Shown: piece by piece, positions 61,056 to 64,000 of the stretch
Position numbering within the stretch: position 1 is the stretch's first letter
How the letters are laid out: each line of letters starts with the position of its first letter
Source of the DNA: Croceivirga sp009797885
Lineage (GTDB): Bacteria; Bacteroidota; Bacteroidia; Flavobacteriales; Flavobacteriaceae
Direction of reading: 5' to 3'
Assembly: GCA_045866215.1 (NCBI GenBank)
Contig: AP035880.1
Coordinates: 2,604,001 to 2,668,000 of the forward strand
Length of the DNA: 64,000 nucleotides
Position numbers and translations under genes: made by a program
Notes under the pieces: generated by a model
Seen by the model: the letters and a program-made list of their open reading frames with translations, nothing else
What the model was told of the DNA's origin: nothing
The model's database searches: none

Positions 61056-62188
61056 TCAATAAACGTCTCCTCATTAAAAACCTTTTGGCACATAATGATG
61101 AGAACAGCTTTTACGATAAAAAACGTTTTATCTCCATTGGGGAAAAAGAGGGCAAGGCCAAGTTCTTGAAGCATGTCTGTGCATTGGCCAACAGCAATCC
61201 AAAGAACAATTCCTTTATTGTGGTTGGGGTAGAGGATGAGGACAATAAGATTGTTGGGGTGGATTTTTTTGATGATAGCAAAATCCAAAACCTCGTAAAT
61301 GCTTATTTGGACAACCCTCCATTGATTTCCTATGAGAATATTCCATTTCCCCATCTTTTGGAAGGAAAGGTGGTTGGTTTGGTGACCATAAAGTCCAACG
61401 GCAAGGTTTGTGCACTTCGCAAGAATATTTGGAAATACTATGGAGGTGCCGTTTTTTTTAGGGAAGGGAGTATAAGCCTTCCCAAAGCTTTTGGTATTGA
61501 ACTCAAGGATATCAACTCCAAAAAAGTAGCTACCATTGAACACCATGCCCGGAACAACATAGAACTTACCTTGGATGGCGTTATTGATTTTATCAATTAT
61601 CGCCATGCCGATCTGACCAGTCATTACAAAGTCTTTAAGGAACAGTTTGTAGTTTGTTGGGCCGGCCATGCCAAAAAGGTGAAAGGGGAAACATACTACT
61701 CACGGGTAGATATTGAACTTATCAATGAGCAAGTGAAATTGTTCTACTCGGCTTTGGACGAGGTTTCCGTATATTATGATGAATCGAGTTTTACGACCTT
61801 GGAGTATGTGCAATTGGGCCTGGGAAAGCAACAGAAATATTACCCTTTGGAAAAGGTTACCATCACTTTTATGGAAAATGGGAATTATCAAATGAACAGT
61901 GAGCTCGTCTTTGAACCTCCGCAGTACGACAAAAAGACCCTTCACCATATCTATAACAGTAATAGTGCCTTACTACAAAAGCTAAAGAACAGGATAAATC
62001 TTACCCCAGCGGAGAAAAAGGATTTGCACTTTTTACCGGACACCTACCTTATTTGCTATTTAAATGGGTTTGAGGAGGCAAAGGACCAGATGGAATTGGC
62101 GCGTACAATTTTAAAGGAACAGGATAGAGGGCTCTATGAGACCCTAAAACTGTCCTTGCGCATTCTAAGAAAGGTCAAATACAACTAA
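61052..62188 (+). CDS. AlbA_2 / Schlafen-type domain protein
   Basis: A 378-residue protein with an N-terminal AlbA_2 (Schlafen-like) domain, about residues 10-140 (FLKHVCALANSNPKNNSF, FIVVGVEDEDNKIVGV, YLDNPPLISYENIPFPHL). The rest is unassigned. Bacterial AlbA_2 proteins are proposed nucleic-acid-binding regulators. It overlaps the SDR stop by 4 nt. The coupling of such a protein to two oxidoreductases is unusual, and its role there is unknown. Confidence 0.75.
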   Translation: MINKRLLIKNLLAHNDENSFYDKKRFISIGEKEGKAKFLKHVCALANSNPKNNSFIVVGVEDEDNKIVGVDFFDDSKIQNLVNAYLDNPPLISYENIPFPHLLEGKVVGLVTIKSNGKVCALRKNIWKYYGGAVFFREGSISLPKAFGIELKDINSKKVATIEHHARNNIELTLDGVIDFINYRHADLTSHYKVFKEQFVVCWAGHAKKVKGETYYSRVDIELINEQVKLFYSALDEVSVYYDESSFTTLEYVQLGLGKQQKYYPLEKVTITFMENGNYQMNSELVFEPPQYDKKTLHHIYNSNSALLQKLKNRINLTPAEKKDLHFLPDTYLICYLNGFEEAKDQMELARTILKEQDRGLYETLKLSLRILRKVKYN

Positions 62189-62197
62189 AGGATTTCC

Positions 62198-63139
62198 TTA
62201 GGCTATTTCTTCCCAAGTTGGCAAGGCCACAATGGCCCCATATTTTGTAGTCGTCAAAGCTCCCGCCTTATTGGCTTTTTCTATCATTTGTACCAACAGG
62301 GTATTGTCCTGGAATATGGTGTTAAAATCATTCAATTCCGCAATTTGATAGAGAAGACATCCAATAAAGGCATCCCCTGCTCCAGTGGTGTCCACGGGAG
62401 AAACTTTAATACTAGGTACCAAGGTGGAAAATCCGTCCATACTTAAATACGTACCGTCCTTGCCCAGGGTAATGACTATGATTTTTGCCCCTACCTCATG
62501 AAGGTGCCCACTTGCTTCCTTCAGGTCTTCTTTCCCGGACAATAACTGGGCTTCCTCCAGGCTGAACTTACACAAATGTGATTTTTCCACATAGGGAAGG
62601 CATTTTTTGATAAAATTGGCTTCATTATCCTTCCAAAGATCCCCTCTAAAATTGGGGTCAAAACTTATGAATGATTTTTGGGTGAGGGCATCAAAAAGAT
62701 AGTGGTTATAGGCTTCTTCCAAAGAACCACCAAGTAAGGCCGTAGCGGCCCCAAAATGAACCAAATTTTTATGGAATACTTTTTTGATACTCGAATCGTA
62801 CTTGAGTTCCTTATCGGCCCCACGGCTAAAAACAAAATCGCGTTCACCATCTTCGGCCAAGGAGACAAAAGCCAGGGTGGTAAATGTTTTGGAACGTTGG
62901 GCCATGGAAATATCCACATTCCCCTCTTTAAGGACATTTAAAAGAAAAGAACCAAAAGGGTCCTTGCCCACACAACCAATGAAACAACTTTTTCCACCTA
63001 GTTTGGAAATGGCACAGGCCACATTGGCGGGGGCCCCTCCCGCTTTTTTAGTAAAGTCATTTGCTTTTGACAAATCACTTCCTTGGTTTTCACCCACAAA
63101 GTCGATCAGGACTTCCCCAATACAAAAAACCTTAGTCAT
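62198..63139 (-). CDS. PfkB-family sugar kinase, fructokinase-like
   Basis: A 313-residue ribokinase-type kinase. GGAPANVACAISKLGG near residue 35 and PVDTTGAGDAFIGCLLY near 245, with its catalytic Asp, are typical; FIGCVGKDPFGSFLL supports the sugar site. It resembles fructokinases, probably phosphorylating fructose or a related sugar. It converges with the AlbA_2 gene (9 nt apart) and is divergent from the phosphoesterase gene. Confidence 0.88.
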   Translation of the reverse strand: MTKVFCIGEVLIDFVGENQGSDLSKANDFTKKAGGAPANVACAISKLGGKSCFIGCVGKDPFGSFLLNVLKEGNVDISMAQRSKTFTTLAFVSLAEDGERDFVFSRGADKELKYDSSIKKVFHKNLVHFGAATALLGGSLEEAYNHYLFDALTQKSFISFDPNFRGDLWKDNEANFIKKCLPYVEKSHLCKFSLEEAQLLSGKEDLKEASGHLHEVGAKIIVITLGKDGTYLSMDGFSTLVPSIKVSPVDTTGAGDAFIGCLLYQIAELNDFNTIFQDNTLLVQMIEKANKAGALTTTKYGAIVALPTWEEIA

Positions 63140-63261
63140 TGCTTCCGTAAAAATAATAGGGAAAGGTACATAGAAATTTAAAGGGATGGGAGTTGGATAA
63201 AACTTTACTTTAAATTAGGGTAGAAAGCCATATAAGTTCCTATAATTGCCAAAAATTTGAC

Positions 63262-63987
63262 ATGAGGAGATTTGTTATTGGAGACTTGCATTCCGGACTT
63301 AGGGCTTTGAAACAACTTTTACACAAAACCAAGGTATCCCCGGAAGACCATCTTATTTTTTTGGGGGACTATGTGGATTCATGGAGTGAGGCCTTTGAAA
63401 CGGTTGAATTTTTAATAGCATTGAATAAAAGTCATAACTGTACTTTCATAAGGGGAAACCATGACGAACTTTGCAAGGAATGGATGATTACCGGTGAAGA
63501 GAATCCCCAGTGGTTGGCCCATGGAGGTCAAGCAACACGCGAATCCTATTTGAAAGCTGGACGGGAAAAGTGGAATATCCATCTGCAGTTTTTTGAAAAT
63601 CTGGAAAACTATTTTTTGGATGAAAACAACCGGCTGTATTTACATGCAGGCTTCACCAATTTAAAAGGGATTGACCATGAGTATTTTGAGCAGCTTTACT
63701 ACTGGGACCGAACGCTCTGGGAATTGGCCAAAGCACTAAACCCTAAATTATCTCCCCGCGATGCGAACTATCCTATGCGGTTTACCCACTATTTGGAAAT
63801 ATTCATTGGCCATACCCCCTTGTCCAAAACAGGGCATGCTGTTCCCAAAAATGCGGCCAATGTCTGGAATGTGGATACGGGTGCGGCATTTAAGGGACCC
63901 TTGACCATCATGGATGTGGATACCAAGGAATACTGGCAAAGCAACCCCGTCCATACGTTTTATGCAGGGGAGCAGGGTAGAAACTGA
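63262..63987 (+). CDS. Calcineurin-like metallophosphoesterase, PP2A-type
   Basis: A 241-residue phosphoesterase with the metal-binding motifs FVIGDLHSG (D8, H10), LGDYVDSW (about 37), RGNHDELCK (about 71) and later LHAGF and GHTPL. The order matches bacterial serine/threonine protein phosphatases (PrpA-like), although diadenosine tetraphosphatase activity is also possible. The first motif reads GDLHS instead of the usual GDxHG. It ends 13 nt before the window end. Confidence 0.88.
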   Translation: MRRFVIGDLHSGLRALKQLLHKTKVSPEDHLIFLGDYVDSWSEAFETVEFLIALNKSHNCTFIRGNHDELCKEWMITGEENPQWLAHGGQATRESYLKAGREKWNIHLQFFENLENYFLDENNRLYLHAGFTNLKGIDHEYFEQLYYWDRTLWELAKALNPKLSPRDANYPMRFTHYLEIFIGHTPLSKTGHAVPKNAANVWNVDTGAAFKGPLTIMDVDTKEYWQSNPVHTFYAGEQGRN

Positions 63988-64000
63988 AACTGGTCCTTGC

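Noticed and set aside
1..64000. Prophage, insertion sequence, integron or restriction-modification genes
   Set aside because: No integrase, transposase, phage structural or methyltransferase motifs were seen; gene order is ordinary chromosomal.

Overview
The window reads as a chromosomal segment of a marine-type member of the Flavobacteriaceae (Bacteroidota). Support comes from TAnnTTTG -7 promoter boxes with TTG -33 boxes, lineage-typical families (IPExxxVDY protein, DUF6090, an OmpA protein with thrombospondin type 3 repeats, the complete Bat operon, long-form PurF) and the gene order acpP-fabF-rnc-IPExxxVDY-pyk. Base composition looks even, and I see no phage, insertion sequence, CRISPR array or plasmid gene. 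The genus cannot be fixed from the sequence; Muricauda/Maribacter-like relatives are plausible.

Layout. 1-6.9 kb: QueD-type enzyme, exported Gfo/Idh/MocA lipoprotein, crotonase with a coupled 37-residue membrane peptide, DUF1569, MATE exporter, GNAT, universal stress protein, tRNA-Ala(GGC) and an SDR. 6.9-16.2 kb: the two subunits of an AddAB-like recombination nuclease flank kbl and ompA, followed by sodA. 16.2-16.85 kb: a 647-nt gene-free stretch holding three tandem small-RNA-like units, each with a promoter box, a 40-nt conserved block and a terminator hairpin. 16.85-25.4 kb: purF with a PfkB kinase, a LytS/LytTR two-component pair divergent from a TonB-dependent receptor, RNase HI and purN. 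25.5-29.9 kb: the acpP-fabF-rnc-IPExxxVDY-pyk run, with a terminator hairpin between acpP and fabF.

29.9-43 kb: a LOV-like PAS protein, an AraC regulator next to a small His/Cys-rich protein, an AhpD-like protein and a cupredoxin-like secreted protein, a TetR gene with a palindromic operator, a small export protein, PIG-L and a Tat-exported oxidoreductase, DNA polymerase IV, a CYTH/YciI/YhhN cluster, DUF6090, and a putatively Tat-exported aminotransferase with an AEC-type permease. 43.2-50.1 kb: two carbonic anhydrase plus SulP transporter modules on either side of pheS, probably for bicarbonate uptake. A 132-bp palindromic element lies between pheS and the second module. 50.1-59.3 kb: the full moxR-DUF58-BatA-E operon. 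59.4-64 kb: aldo/keto reductase, SDR, an AlbA_2-type protein, a second PfkB kinase and a metallophosphoesterase.

The strongest candidate for something undescribed is the triple small-RNA array at 16283-16766. Other points of interest are the duplicated carbonic anhydrase/SulP modules with an unrecognised protein in one operon, the 132-bp inverted-repeat element, the AraC-linked small metal-binding-like protein, and two tiny genes (37 and 52 codons) that are easily missed. All identifications come from reading motifs and family memory; no database search was run.
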